Counted from the stretch's first letter, positions 55,058 through 63,782 are shown. The stretch is 64,000 nucleotides of DNA from Trichococcus ilyis (GCF_900109135.1 NZ_FNYT01000011.1:27535-91534); one strand, 5' to 3'. A program made the numbers and translations. Notes: generated by a model not told the origin, from the sequence alone.

Positions 55058-56494
55058 ATATGCTCGTGCTAGCCAGACTGTGTGTTTGGCTGGTTTGCCG
55101 GACACGATGCAGGTTGTTTTTTCGACTGGCGGGTTGAACGGGATGTTGCGGGTCGTGAAGCCGGTTTCTTCCTTGATTTTCGCTTCCGTTTCCAGTTCGC
55201 CGTCCCATCCTGCCAATACGAAGCCAGGCACTTCGCCGGCTGCTCGCTTGGATTCGATGTGGGCTTTCAGTTCATCCAAAGTATCGATGTTGGTGTATTC
55301 ATTGGCTTTGCGGTTTTCGCGGGCCGTTTCCAACAGGCGGACTTGCATTTCGTCCATCGCTTTCGGAACGTAAGACAGAATCTCATCCAAGGACACGGCT
55401 TCTTTTTCGCCAAGATCGCGCATCTTGACCATGACTTGGTTGTTCTCCATGTCGCGCGGTCCGAATTCGACGCGCATCGGCACACCTTTCAATTCCCACT
55501 CGTTGAATTTGAAGCCAGGCGAATTGTCGCTGTCGTCCAGGACGACGCGGAAGCCGGCAGCCTTCAGTTCTTTCTGCAGGACTTCCAGACGTGCAACGAT
55601 CTCCTCTTTCTTTTTCTTAGGTCCGACCGGAATCAGCACGACTTGGTTCGCTGCCACTTTTGGAGGCAGGACCAACCCTTGCTCGTCGCCGTGGACCATG
55701 ATCAATGCGCCGATCAGGCGGGTCGAAACGCCCCATGAAGTCGTGTGCGCATAAACGTGCTCGTTATCGCGGTTCAAGTATTTGATGTCGAATGCTTCCG
55801 CAAATTTAGTGCCCATATAGTGGGAAGTTCCCGCTTGGACCGCTTTTCCGTCCTTCATCATCGCTTCCACGGAGTAGGTATCCACCGCGCCGGCAAAACG
55901 TTCGGAAGGCGTTTTTTGGCCTTCATAGACAGGCACCGCCAGCAAACCTTCGATGACTTCTTTGTAGACTTGCAGCATGCGCATCGTACGGCGGCGTGCG
56001 TCCGCTTCGTCTTCGTGGGCAGTATGCCCTTCTTGCCAAAGGAATTCAGAAGTGCGCAGGAACGGCAAAGTTTTCTTTTCCCAACGGAACACGTTCGCCC
56101 ATTGGTTGATTTCCATCGGCAGGTCGCGGTAGGAATTGATCCAGTCCCCGAAAGCCGTACCGATCATCGTTTCTGAAGTTGGACGCAATGCCAAACGCTC
56201 TTCCAAAATTTCTCCGGCTGCTTCGGTAACCCAAGGTAATTCCGGGCTGAAGCCTTCGATATGGTCTTTTTCCTTCGTGAAGAATGATTCCGGGATCAGC
56301 ATCGGGAAGTAGGCGTTGCGGATGCCTTCTTCCTTGAAGCGCGCGTTGAATGCCTCCTGGATATGTTCCCAGATTTCATAGCCGTCCGGTTTGAAGATCA
56401 TGCAGCCGCGGACCGGCGAATAATCCATCAATCCTGCCTGCTTGATGGTTTGGATATACCAAGCCGAAAAATCTTCCTTTTGTAAATTACTCAT
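55055..56494 (-). CDS. proS: Prolyl-tRNA synthetase, short archaeal/eukaryotic type
   Basis: A 479-residue class II synthetase that charges tRNA-Pro. Motif 2 is visible in NQWANVFRWEKKTLPFLRTSEFLWQEGHTAH and motif 3 in GVSTRLIGALIMVHGDEQGLVLPPKVA. It lacks the roughly 180-residue editing insertion of the common bacterial enzyme (about 570 residues) and belongs to the shorter archaeal-type class. The start is the ATG at 56492-56494 behind AGGAGGA. Controlled by a proline T-box leader; its stop codon directly borders the repeat array. Confidence 0.95.
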   Translation of the reverse strand: MSNLQKEDFSAWYIQTIKQAGLMDYSPVRGCMIFKPDGYEIWEHIQEAFNARFKEEGIRNAYFPMLIPESFFTKEKDHIEGFSPELPWVTEAAGEILEERLALRPTSETMIGTAFGDWINSYRDLPMEINQWANVFRWEKKTLPFLRTSEFLWQEGHTAHEDEADARRRTMRMLQVYKEVIEGLLAVPVYEGQKTPSERFAGAVDTYSVEAMMKDGKAVQAGTSHYMGTKFAEAFDIKYLNRDNEHVYAHTTSWGVSTRLIGALIMVHGDEQGLVLPPKVAANQVVLIPVGPKKKKEEIVARLEVLQKELKAAGFRVVLDDSDNSPGFKFNEWELKGVPMRVEFGPRDMENNQVMVKMRDLGEKEAVSLDEILSYVPKAMDEMQVRLLETARENRKANEYTNIDTLDELKAHIESKRAAGEVPGFVLAGWDGELETEAKIKEETGFTTRNIPFNPPVEKTTCIVSGKPAKHTVWLARAY

Positions 56495-56544
56495 GTTTTT
56501 CCTCCTAATTTGTGGATCCTGATCGTATTCGAATGCAAAAAAAT

Positions 56545-56783
56545 AAGCATACTCCATCCTTAACAAGGACGAAACATACTTTCTGACGTATTTCCGCGGT
56601 ACCACCTTTATTGGCCTTCATTATTGGTGAAAGCCCAACTCAACATCTGGTAACGGCAGAAAACCGGCCATATTTCTATGGCTATTTGTCAGGTAGGTTC
56701 AACGGATCAGCGGGGGTCCTTCTTCCAGCCCTGGAAAGACTCTCTTTGCCCATCATCCATCTACTGTTCCTTACATCCAATCA
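56545..56783 (-). promoter_or_regulatory. T-box riboswitch of proS (proline specifier)
   Basis: The T-box core AAAGGTGGTACCGCGG lies at 56594-56609. Downstream, a 17-bp terminator stem (56545-56561 with 56565-56581) is followed by ATTTTTTT. In stem I the specifier is probably CCU (56695-56697), within GAA-CCU-ACC, matching proline. Uncharged tRNA-Pro should pair with specifier and T-box and favour read-through into proS. Confidence 0.92.
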
Positions 56784-56789
56784 CTAATC

Positions 56790-56818
56790 ATTGTATGAGA
56801 AAAGTTCCGAAATAGCAA
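56790..56818 (-). promoter_or_regulatory. proS promoter
   Basis: Minus-strand -35 TTGCTA (56813-56818), 17-bp spacer, -10 TACAAT (56790-56795); it places the start of transcription just before the T-box leader. Confidence 0.65.
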
Positions 56819-56832
56819 TGCTTTTTTCCCGT

Positions 56833-57396
56833 TCAGGCTTCGCTTGCTTGGTGGAAATGCTCTTCCTTCAGAATGCCATAGTATACCATGTCGCAGTTGC
56901 GCCCTTTTAAGACTTTATGCTTGCGCAATACGCCTTCCTGCTGCATCCCGAGCCGCTTCATCACTTCGCCTGATGCCGGATTCAGAATGTCATGCATCGC
57001 AAAGACTTTCTCCATTCCCAAAACTCCAAAAGCCAGCGCTGTGATGAGCTTTCCGGCTTCGGTCATATAGCCTTTTCCGCGGTAAACCTTGTTCAGCGTA
57101 TAGCCAATTTCCGCAATGCGGTCGGCCGGGTTCGGACGGATATCGATCGTCCCGATCATCTTTTTGGTGTCCTTCACCACGATCGCATATTTTCCCGCTG
57201 GCGCCGCCATGAAATAGTTCGCGATGGCTTCTTCCGTCATCGCCAGATCAAGGTGCCTTTCGAAGACAAAACGGGTTGTTTCCTCATCAGAGGCATACTC
57301 GAACATATCCGCAGCATCCGCCAGCCCGACCGGACGCAGCAAAATTCGTTCGCCTTCCAAAACGCTGTGCTTCATCAATTCCAACATAATATCCAT
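56833..57396 (-). CDS. GNAT acetyltransferase, RimJ/RimL-like
   Basis: A 187-residue Acetyltransf_3-type enzyme. ERILLRPVGLADAADMFEYASDEETTRFV is the family's N-terminal signature; IGYTLNKVYRGKGYMTEAGKLI is the acetyl-CoA loop and NPASGEVMKRLGMQQEGVLR the closing motif. RimJ/RimL acetylate ribosomal proteins, but many homologues act on other amines; the target here is unknown. ATG at 57394-57396 behind GGGGG. Confidence 0.88.
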   Translation of the reverse strand: MDIMLELMKHSVLEGERILLRPVGLADAADMFEYASDEETTRFVFERHLDLAMTEEAIANYFMAAPAGKYAIVVKDTKKMIGTIDIRPNPADRIAEIGYTLNKVYRGKGYMTEAGKLITALAFGVLGMEKVFAMHDILNPASGEVMKRLGMQQEGVLRKHKVLKGRNCDMVYYGILKEEHFHQASEA

Positions 57397-57493
57397 GACT
57401 GAACCCCCTGTACTCGTTCTTCGATAAACTACAAAAAAAGCCGGACCGACTGCATTTGGCTGTCGCTGTCGATCCGCGCTTAATCAAAAAATA

Positions 57494-58855
57494 TCAGACC
57501 ATCTTCATCGGATCGACGTACTGATCGAACTCTTCAGCAGTGACATGCCCCATCGCGACAGCGGCCTCTTTCAAGGAAGTACCGTCCACGAAAGCCTTCT
57601 GGGCGATTTTGGCTGCCTTCTCGTAGCCGATGTATGGGTTCAATGCTGTCACCAGCATCAGGGAATTGGTCAGGTTATGGTTGATTTTTTCCTGTTCCGC
57701 CTTGATTCCGCTGGCACAGTTTTCGTCAAAGCTGATCAGTGCATCCGCAAGCAGACGGACCGATTGCATGAAACTGTTCACGATGAGCGGCATGTAGGTG
57801 TTCAGCTGGAAAGAACCTTGTGAAGCTGCAAAGCCGATGGCGCCATCGTTGCCCATCACTTGGATGCAGGCCATCGTTACGGCTTCGGATTGGGTCGGAT
57901 TGACTTTTCCGGGCATGATCGAACTTCCCGGTTCGTTCATCGGGATGCTGATTTCGCCGATTCCGCTTCTCGGACCGCTCGCCAGCCAACGGACATCATT
58001 GGCGATCTTGTAGAAATTGGCCGCCAAGGCTTTGACTGCCCCGTGCGTATGCACAAAAGCATCCTTGCTGGTCAAAGCGTGGAACTTGTTCTCAGCCCCA
58101 ACGAAGGGTTCGCCCGTGCGTTCCGCAACCTTTTCGATCGTTTTTTGGATGAAGACAGGATCGGCGTTCAAGCCGGTTCCTACCGCCGTACCGCCCAAGG
58201 CTACTTGGCGCATATATTTCAGGGAATCCGCAATCATTGATTTCGTTTCCTGCAGCATGACGCGCCATGCGCTGATTTCCTGGCCCAGCGTCAACGGCGT
58301 CGCATCCTGCAGATGGGTACGGCCCAGTTTGACGATCGCCGCATTTTCCTGCTCCAAGCGGGTCAGCGTCCCGATCAATTGCTCGATTGCCGGATACAGT
58401 TTATTTTTTATGTACAGCACGCCGGCAATATGCATGGCAGCCGGAAAAGTATCATTGGAGCTCTGGCCCTTGTTCACGTGGTCGTTGGGATGGATGCCGC
58501 CGTCGACAAGCTGATTGCCGCGGTTCGCCAACACTTCGTTGACGTTCATGTTCGATTGCGTGCCGCTTCCTGTCTGCCAAACGGATAGGGGAAACTGATC
58601 GTCCCATTTCCCCTCCAGCACTTCATCCGCCGCCAGAAGGATCCCTTTTGCCACGGTCTCGTCCAGAAGGCCGACTTCCATGTTCGCCTCCGCAGCGGCA
58701 CGTTTGATTTCCACCAATGCATAGATGACTTCCATCGGGATCTTTTCGTTCCCGATTTTGAAGTTCTCCAGGCTGCGCTGTGTCTGCGCCCCCCATAGTT
58801 TGTCCGCTGCTACTTTTACTTCCCCTAATGAGTCGTGTTCAATCCGATAATCCAT
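57494..58855 (-). CDS. fumC: Class II fumarate hydratase
   Basis: A 453-residue fumarase interconverting fumarate and malate without an iron-sulfur cluster. The class signature GSSIMPGKVNPTQSE is present, with TGSGTQSNMNVNEVLANR and HPNDHVNKGQSSNDTFP in the active site. The start is the ATG at 58853-58855 (MDYRIEHDSLGEV), the usual beginning. It lies 51 bp after a malic/malolactic enzyme gene, so the pair links fumarate and malate to pyruvate or lactate. Confidence 0.96.
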   Translation of the reverse strand: MDYRIEHDSLGEVKVAADKLWGAQTQRSLENFKIGNEKIPMEVIYALVEIKRAAAEANMEVGLLDETVAKGILLAADEVLEGKWDDQFPLSVWQTGSGTQSNMNVNEVLANRGNQLVDGGIHPNDHVNKGQSSNDTFPAAMHIAGVLYIKNKLYPAIEQLIGTLTRLEQENAAIVKLGRTHLQDATPLTLGQEISAWRVMLQETKSMIADSLKYMRQVALGGTAVGTGLNADPVFIQKTIEKVAERTGEPFVGAENKFHALTSKDAFVHTHGAVKALAANFYKIANDVRWLASGPRSGIGEISIPMNEPGSSIMPGKVNPTQSEAVTMACIQVMGNDGAIGFAASQGSFQLNTYMPLIVNSFMQSVRLLADALISFDENCASGIKAEQEKINHNLTNSLMLVTALNPYIGYEKAAKIAQKAFVDGTSLKEAAVAMGHVTAEEFDQYVDPMKMV

Positions 58856-58906
58856 CCATCCCGTTCCTTTCTGTCGCTTCTTTCCGTTTCCGGACACGTT
58901 TTTGTA

Positions 58907-60535
58907 TTAGTATTCCGCTTTCCAGATGGCGTCTTCGACAGCTGCCATCGGGTCGTTTATTTCAACGCCATTCACGCCGTCTTCGATGGCTGCTTGGATG
59001 ACGGCTGCCGCCACCAATTTCGATGCTTCGCGCAGCTGGGAAACCGGCGGCAAAATCGCCGCCCCCGCTTCATCCAAATTCTGCAGGGAAGTGATGCCGT
59101 GCGCGGCAGCGGACAGCATCCGATCCGTTACGGTTTTGGCTTTTGCGATGACGATCCCGAAGCCTAAACCAGGATACAACAAAGCGTTGTTCGCTTGGCC
59201 GATTTTATAGTCCACGCCATTGTATGCGATCGGATCGGATGGGCTGCCGGTGACGACCAAGGCTCTACCCTCGGACCAAGCGATCACGTCGGAAGCCTTC
59301 GCTTCGCATAAGCGGGTCGGATTGGAGATCGGCATGATGGCCGGCCGTTCATTGTATGCCGCCATCTTTCGCACGACCTCTTCCGTAAAGGCGCCGGCTT
59401 GTCCGGAAGTCCCGATCAGGACGGTCGGTTTTACCGCATCGATGATGTCAGCCAAATCGGCCAGCGGAGCGGAAAATTCAGCTGCTGATCGCGCATATTT
59501 TTGCTGTCCCGGCGTCAAATCTGCCATGTCGTCGGTGACCAGACCGTAGCGGTCCACCATGTAAAACTGTTTGCGGGCTTCTTCACTGTCAGCGCCTTGC
59601 AGCGTCATCTCCAGTAGAATCTGGTCGGAAACGCCGACACCGGCAGTCCCGCCTCCGAAAACAAGGACCTTGTGTTCCGTGATCGGCTTGTCGGTGATCC
59701 GCACGACCGAGTCCATTGCCGCGGACATCATCACGCCGGTACCTTGGATATCGTCATTGAACGTGCAGATTTTATCGCGGTACTGCTCCAATATGTTGGC
59801 GGCGTTGTCGCGGCCGAAATCTTCCCAGTGGAACAACACATCCGGGAACAGCGCAGAAGCTTCTTCGACGAACGTTTCGATGAACGGGTAATAAGCCTCC
59901 CCGGTCACGCGCTTGTGCTTGTTGCCGAGATAGAAAGGATCTTCCAGCAGCTGCTCATTGTTTGTGCCCGCATCGATCACGATCGGCAACACCTGTTGCG
60001 GATTCAGCCCCGAAGCGACGGTATAGACAGCCAGCTTGCCGATCGAGATTGCGACGCCCTGGATGCCCCAGTCGCCGATGCCCAGCACGCCTTCGCCATC
60101 CGTGATGACCATCATTTTGATTTCAGCCATATCCTTGCTGCCGTTCAGCAGAGCCTCCCGGATAGCTTCCGGACGATTCACATCCAGATAAACCGCATCC
60201 TGGGGAAGCTGGTAATCCCGCGAATAATTCATGACCGTATCGGCGATGGTCGGCGTATAGATGACCGGCAACAATTCCGTCACGTGTTTCCCGATGACAT
60301 GGTAAAAAAGCACACGATTTTGGTCATAGATCCCCATCAGGTGCTTTTGCTTGGAATAGGCATCGTCCAGTTGTCCCAATTGCGCATAGACAATCTCACT
60401 CTGTTCCTCCAAGGTGCGGACGGCTGTCGGCAAGAGGCCGTCCAAACCCAGCTCTGCCCGTTCTTCCAAAGTAAATGCGGTTCCCTTGTTCAAAAATGGC
60501 TGACGCAATAAATCTTTCCCGTTTGTTTTCGACAC
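58907..60535 (-). CDS. Malic enzyme / malolactic enzyme family protein
   Basis: A 542-residue enzyme acting on malate with NAD. NKGTAFTLEERAELGLDGLLP, the catalytic PVIYTPTIAD and ITDGEGVLGIGDWGIQG, HWEDFGRDNAANIL, CTFNDDIQGTGVMM and the Rossmann loop FGGGTAGVGV are clear. Length and motifs such as GDWGIQG and DAGTNNEQLLEDP resemble malolactic enzymes (malate to lactate) as well as NAD malic enzymes (malate to pyruvate); sequence inspection alone does not decide. GTG start at 60533-60535, nine bases after AGGAG; codons further upstream are less likely. Confidence 0.88.
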   Translation of the reverse strand: MSKTNGKDLLRQPFLNKGTAFTLEERAELGLDGLLPTAVRTLEEQSEIVYAQLGQLDDAYSKQKHLMGIYDQNRVLFYHVIGKHVTELLPVIYTPTIADTVMNYSRDYQLPQDAVYLDVNRPEAIREALLNGSKDMAEIKMMVITDGEGVLGIGDWGIQGVAISIGKLAVYTVASGLNPQQVLPIVIDAGTNNEQLLEDPFYLGNKHKRVTGEAYYPFIETFVEEASALFPDVLFHWEDFGRDNAANILEQYRDKICTFNDDIQGTGVMMSAAMDSVVRITDKPITEHKVLVFGGGTAGVGVSDQILLEMTLQGADSEEARKQFYMVDRYGLVTDDMADLTPGQQKYARSAAEFSAPLADLADIIDAVKPTVLIGTSGQAGAFTEEVVRKMAAYNERPAIMPISNPTRLCEAKASDVIAWSEGRALVVTGSPSDPIAYNGVDYKIGQANNALLYPGLGFGIVIAKAKTVTDRMLSAAAHGITSLQNLDEAGAAILPPVSQLREASKLVAAAVIQAAIEDGVNGVEINDPMAAVEDAIWKAEY

Positions 60536-60623
60536 GTTGACACACTCCTGCTCCATCATTTGTATATAATTATTTCCATGCTATTCAAATCAAGACTTGC
60601 TGCGGCATTGTTGCCTAAAATCT

Positions 60624-61163
60624 TCAATCCGCCCAAGGTATTTCAATTGTGAGATGCTCATGCAGCTGCTTTTGGTATTCCAGATCGGCTCTGCGTTTCT
60701 GCCGTCTTTCTTCATAGCCGCTGTTGATGAATTTTTCCTCGACCGTTTCCGGTACGATTTTCGGAAGGGACACTTTTTGTCCATTTTCATCCGGAAGCGC
60801 GACAAAGGTCAGAAAGCAAGTTGCAGCCAAGTAGCGTTCCCCCGTCCGGAGATTTTCCCCGGTGACTTTTGTGAAAATTTCCATGGAGGTCTTTCCCGCT
60901 CCGGATACAAAGGTATCGATGCAGACCGAATGCCCTGTCGGAAGCGGCCTGATGAAGTTCAATGTGTCAACCGACGCGGTCACATTGGTCGTACGACCGA
61001 ATCGCTCTCCGGAAATTGCCGCACAATCATCGATCATGCTCATCAGTTTGCCGCCGAACAAAGTACCGTGGTAATTTGAATCGAACGGAAAGACATGGTG
61101 TGTCTGGATCACCTTCGTCTGCCTGCAATATCTGATCTCCCGCTCTTGGTTCGCTTCCGTCAT
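60624..61163 (-). CDS. Acyl-CoA thioesterase, hotdog fold (YciA/BACH type)
   Basis: A 179-residue thioesterase. HHVFPFDSNYHGTLFGGKLMSMIDDCAAI is the BFIT/BACH-type active-site helix (Asp/Asn near the start of the hot-dog helix), and TTNVTASVDTLNFIRPLPTGHSV the central strand. It cleaves acyl-CoA to free acid; substrate length unknown. The ATG at 61161-61163 (MTEANQERE) was chosen because the ATG four codons upstream abuts the AAAGGA site. Divergent from usp. Confidence 0.88.
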   Translation of the reverse strand: MTEANQEREIRYCRQTKVIQTHHVFPFDSNYHGTLFGGKLMSMIDDCAAISGERFGRTTNVTASVDTLNFIRPLPTGHSVCIDTFVSGAGKTSMEIFTKVTGENLRTGERYLAATCFLTFVALPDENGQKVSLPKIVPETVEEKFINSGYEERRQKRRADLEYQKQLHEHLTIEIPWAD

Positions 61164-61252
61164 GTACGTCTTCATTCCTTTCGTTTTGCGTAAATTCATT
61201 TTAGCATGCTTCATTTCTTTTTAATAGTTCTGCCACCCAAACAATTCTCTTC

Positions 61253-61296
61253 CCTTTCCCATGTTTCCCCAGTGTTTTTCCCATGTTTTTCCCATG
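61253..61296. repeat. Four tandem 11-bp repeats between the thioesterase and usp genes
   Basis: Units CCTTTCCCATG, TTTCCCCAGTG, TTTTTCCCATG and TTTTTCCCATG at 61253, 61264, 61275 and 61286: an unbroken 11-bp period, the last two identical. One turn of helix per unit suggests a protein-binding array in this shared upstream region. Confidence 0.8.
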
Positions 61297-61338
61297 TGCC
61301 CCGCTTTCCTTTCAAACGGTGTTGTTGTAAAATTAACT

Positions 61339-61353
61339 TAGGAAGCGTTTTCT
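61339..61353. promoter_or_regulatory. Candidate cre (CcpA) site upstream of usp
   Basis: TAGGAAGCGTTTTCT matches the catabolite-response consensus WTGNAANCGNWNNCW at all but one fixed position, 30 bp before the usp start and downstream of a likely -10 (TAAAAT, 61328-61333). Confidence 0.5.
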
Positions 61354-61382
61354 GAACAAAATAAAAAAAGGAGCGGGTAGAA

Positions 61383-61817
61383 ATGTTAGCCGAATACAAA
61401 AATATTTTGGTTCCCGTTGACGGTTCAGGCCAGTCCGAAGACTCGTTCAAAAAAGCTGTTGCCATTGCCAAACGCAATAACGCCGCGTTGCATCTTATCT
61501 ACGTCAAGGACACACGCAATGTTCCGCTTAGCCCTGAATATGAATCCAGATTGACGGAAGCATACAAGGACATGGAATATGAATTCCTGGATGAAATGAT
61601 GACATTCGCCACCAATGAAGGCATTGAAATCAAAAAGTCTGTGACCAACGGCAATCCGATGACCTTGATCGCTGAAGCATTCCCTAAAGAATACAACATC
61701 GATCTGATCGTCATCGGAGCGACCGGCAAAGGCGCGATCACAAGGGCTTTCGTTGGATCTGTCTCCAACTATGTCGTCCGTCATGCACCGTGTGATGTTT
61801 TGGTTGTCCGTACCTAA
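61383..61817 (+). CDS. Universal stress protein UspA family
   Basis: A 144-residue UspA domain. NILVPVDGSGQSEDSFKKAVAIAKRNNAALHLIYV opens the fold; the ATP-binding signature G-x2-G-x9-G-S is seen in GATGKGAITRAFVGSVSNYVV, and the closing APCDVLVVR is typical. Such proteins accumulate under starvation and stress. ATG behind AAAAAGGAGCGGG. Preceded by 11-bp tandem repeats and a cre-like site. Confidence 0.95.
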   Translation: MLAEYKNILVPVDGSGQSEDSFKKAVAIAKRNNAALHLIYVKDTRNVPLSPEYESRLTEAYKDMEYEFLDEMMTFATNEGIEIKKSVTNGNPMTLIAEAFPKEYNIDLIVIGATGKGAITRAFVGSVSNYVVRHAPCDVLVVRT

Positions 61818-61860
61818 AAGTAGCGCACAATTTTTGCAGCCGTACCTCAGAAAACGTAAG

Positions 61861-61896
61861 AACAGCCCTGCAGAGCTTTCGCTTTGCAAGGCTGTT
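61861..61896. terminator. Hairpin between usp and the lipoprotein gene
   Basis: AACAGCC/GGCTGTT with TGCA/TGCA and AGC/GCT inner pairs; followed by TCCTTTTG on the plus strand. Likely terminator of usp, possibly also serving the convergent lipoprotein gene. Confidence 0.65.
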
Positions 61897-61919
61897 TCCT
61901 TTTGCTGCCGTTCACTCAA

Positions 61920-62780
61920 CTAAATGTCATTGATTGTCCCGCCCGTTTCCTCGCTGTCGATCCAAGCCCCATCAAAAAACTGGATGGAGTACGGGCCTTC
62001 GCTCGTGAGATCGAAATAAGCCGTATCCGTAAAAGACTCGCCGGGTGCGACCGTATGCAGCCAGAAATGGGTATAGCGCAACGGCAGATTTTTCCCCTCG
62101 CCATCCAATGCAGAAAAGTAGTTGGGTGCGATATAGGTGTTGACGCTGCCGTTATTGACATACTGTATTTGCACTTCCAACATCTTTTCCCCAAGCGGGT
62201 TGAGTTCCTCCAGCGCTGCAATTTCCCGGATTTCCGTTACCGTGACCAGTTCATTGATCCCGGAATCCTCGCTCAAAAAGTTTTGCGCTTCGCCTTCATT
62301 GACCGTAAAAGCAGGCGGGGTTATCGTTGGGTTCGCATTGGGCAGAAAACTTATCGTGACATAGCTCCCAGGGGCAAGTTCAGCCAAATCGATTCCGGTA
62401 TCGCCATAAATGACGGATGTATCCGTCGTGAAGGTGATTTCCGTTTCGACGCCGGGGCCTTGGTACGGATAATCGAACTCCCACACATTGTTCGTTTCGC
62501 GGTAGTCGACAGCCGTTCCTTCGATGATGGTCGTCACCTGATCGTACCCCTCGGCTGTGCCCTTTATCGCAAAATAATTATATTTGTCGCCGCGGGTGAC
62601 CCCGTCTTTTACGCCGCTTGAAAAAATGATTGTTTTGGCGACACTGTCCTCAGCTTCGGGTACAGCGGAAGCTGCTTCTTCGCTCATCACAGACTCTACG
62701 GTTGAACTTTCGGTTGCATTTTGGCAAGCGGCAAAGACACCTACACAGAAAATAAGCAACAATCCCACTTTCTTACGCAC
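61920..62780 (-). CDS. Predicted lipoprotein of unknown function
   Basis: A 286-residue protein. The signal peptide MRKKVGLLLIFCVGVFAAC has a lipobox with acylated Cys19, followed by a Ser/Glu-rich linker (to about 48). The mature part is beta-rich; the C-terminal half (about 185-280, with LEVQIQYVNNGSVNTYIAPNYFSALDGEG and VAPGESFTDTAYFDL) resembles the DUF4352/telokin-like fold seen in Firmicutes lipoproteins. No catalytic motif was seen. GTG start at 62778-62780 behind AAGGGGG. Convergent with usp; function not assignable. Confidence 0.8.
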   Translation of the reverse strand: MRKKVGLLLIFCVGVFAACQNATESSTVESVMSEEAASAVPEAEDSVAKTIIFSSGVKDGVTRGDKYNYFAIKGTAEGYDQVTTIIEGTAVDYRETNNVWEFDYPYQGPGVETEITFTTDTSVIYGDTGIDLAELAPGSYVTISFLPNANPTITPPAFTVNEGEAQNFLSEDSGINELVTVTEIREIAALEELNPLGEKMLEVQIQYVNNGSVNTYIAPNYFSALDGEGKNLPLRYTHFWLHTVAPGESFTDTAYFDLTSEGPYSIQFFDGAWIDSEETGGTINDI

Positions 62781-62886
62781 AGGAATTCCCCCTTCAGCTA
62801 TCCGCCCCTAACAGGTTGCAGTCTTACGATTCTCACACTCATTTTAGCAAAAAACCGGCCAAAAAACGAATCCCAGACATTCTTCA

Positions 62887-62915
62887 GGACATTGCCCAAA
62901 TAATTGACTATAATG
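62887..62915 (+). promoter_or_regulatory. Promoter of the CAP-domain gene
   Basis: -10 TATAAT (62910-62915), 17-bp spacer, -35 AGGACA (62887-62892, four of six consensus bases). Confidence 0.5.
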
Positions 62916-62985
62916 GAAACATGCTTGATACCGCAATGGCTTCCTCAGGGATCCACTAATCGAAAACAAGAAAGGAGCACTGCGG

Positions 62986-63597
62986 ATGCGCTTTATAAAA
63001 GGCCTGCTGTTCATCGGCCTCGCTGCACTATTGGTCGGATACGGAATGAACCGCACCGCCTTCAACGAAAATTTCCCCTTTTTGGAGCAGGCAGCCCAAT
63101 CGGATGTGGCCGAAAAAATCCAAGTGCTGACGAGTCCCGGCGGTGTCGATCTGCTAACAGCGCCCTTCACCCGACCCGATGAAATCGACTATACTTTGGT
63201 GGAAGAAAGGATCATGACCTTGCTGAATGAACTCCGCCAGGAGCAAGGCTTGCTTCCCCTCACGAAAAATGACACTCTGAAAGCGGCCGCCGATCACCGG
63301 GCCATCGAAACCCAGACAAGCTTTTCGCATACCAGACCGGACGGAAGCGATTTCTACACGATCATCCTGACCGAAGATTACCGGTATCCTTATCAAATGG
63401 TCGGAGAAAATCTGGCGATGGCGACTTATTTCAAAGATGAAGAAGGCATGGCCGAATTTTTGTTCAATGGCTGGGTGGAAAGCGAAGGGCATTACGCCAA
63501 TATGATCCAGCCCGATTTCCTCGAGGTGGGCATCGGCGTCCATTATGACGGGGAATTCCTGTATGCCGTCCAGCTGTTTGGAAAGCAAAGCCCATAA
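62986..63597 (+). CDS. CAP (SCP/PR-1)-domain membrane-anchored or secreted protein
   Basis: 203 residues. An N-terminal hydrophobic segment (about 5-20) acts as signal or anchor. A CAP domain spans about 72-200: LLNELRQEQGLLPL, AADHRAIETQTSFSHTRPDGSDFYT (first His), MVGENLAM and WVESEGHYANMIQPDFLEVGIGVHYDGEFLYAVQLFG (second His). Bacterial CAP proteins are common in spores and surfaces but mostly of unknown role. ATG behind AAAGGAGCACTGCGG. It lies just before the convergent rRNA operon terminator. Confidence 0.9.
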   Translation: MRFIKGLLFIGLAALLVGYGMNRTAFNENFPFLEQAAQSDVAEKIQVLTSPGGVDLLTAPFTRPDEIDYTLVEERIMTLLNELRQEQGLLPLTKNDTLKAAADHRAIETQTSFSHTRPDGSDFYTIILTEDYRYPYQMVGENLAMATYFKDEEGMAEFLFNGWVESEGHYANMIQPDFLEVGIGVHYDGEFLYAVQLFGKQSP

Positions 63598-63622
63598 TTG
63601 AAAACAATGTCAACAAACAAAA

Positions 63623-63660
63623 AAAGCAAGCATCAGGAATATCCTGCATGCTTGCTTTTC
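63623..63660. terminator. Terminator of the rRNA operon and the CAP gene (bidirectional)
   Basis: AAAAGCAAGCAT (63623-63634) pairs perfectly with ATGCTTGCTTTT (63649-63660), plus an inner AGGA/TCCT stem; on the minus strand TTTTTTG follows, directly after 5S rRNA. Confidence 0.9.
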
Positions 63661-63663
63661 GTT

Positions 63664-63782
63664 TGCGCGGCAACGTCCTAGTCTCACAAAGGGAAACCCT
63701 TCACTACAATCGGCGCTAAGAAGCTTAACTTCTGTGTTCGGGATGGGAACAGGTGTGACCTTCTTGCCATCGTCACCGCACA
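63664..63782 (-). rRNA. rrf: 5S ribosomal RNA
   Basis: 119 nt read on the minus strand. The conserved core ACCTGTTCCCATCCCGAACA and CAGAAGTTAAGC is present, and the ends pair perfectly over 11 bp (helix I), which fixes both termini. It follows 23S rRNA with a 94-bp spacer (63783-63876) that contains no tRNA gene, only a small GAGAAC/GTTCTC hairpin. Confidence 0.96.
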
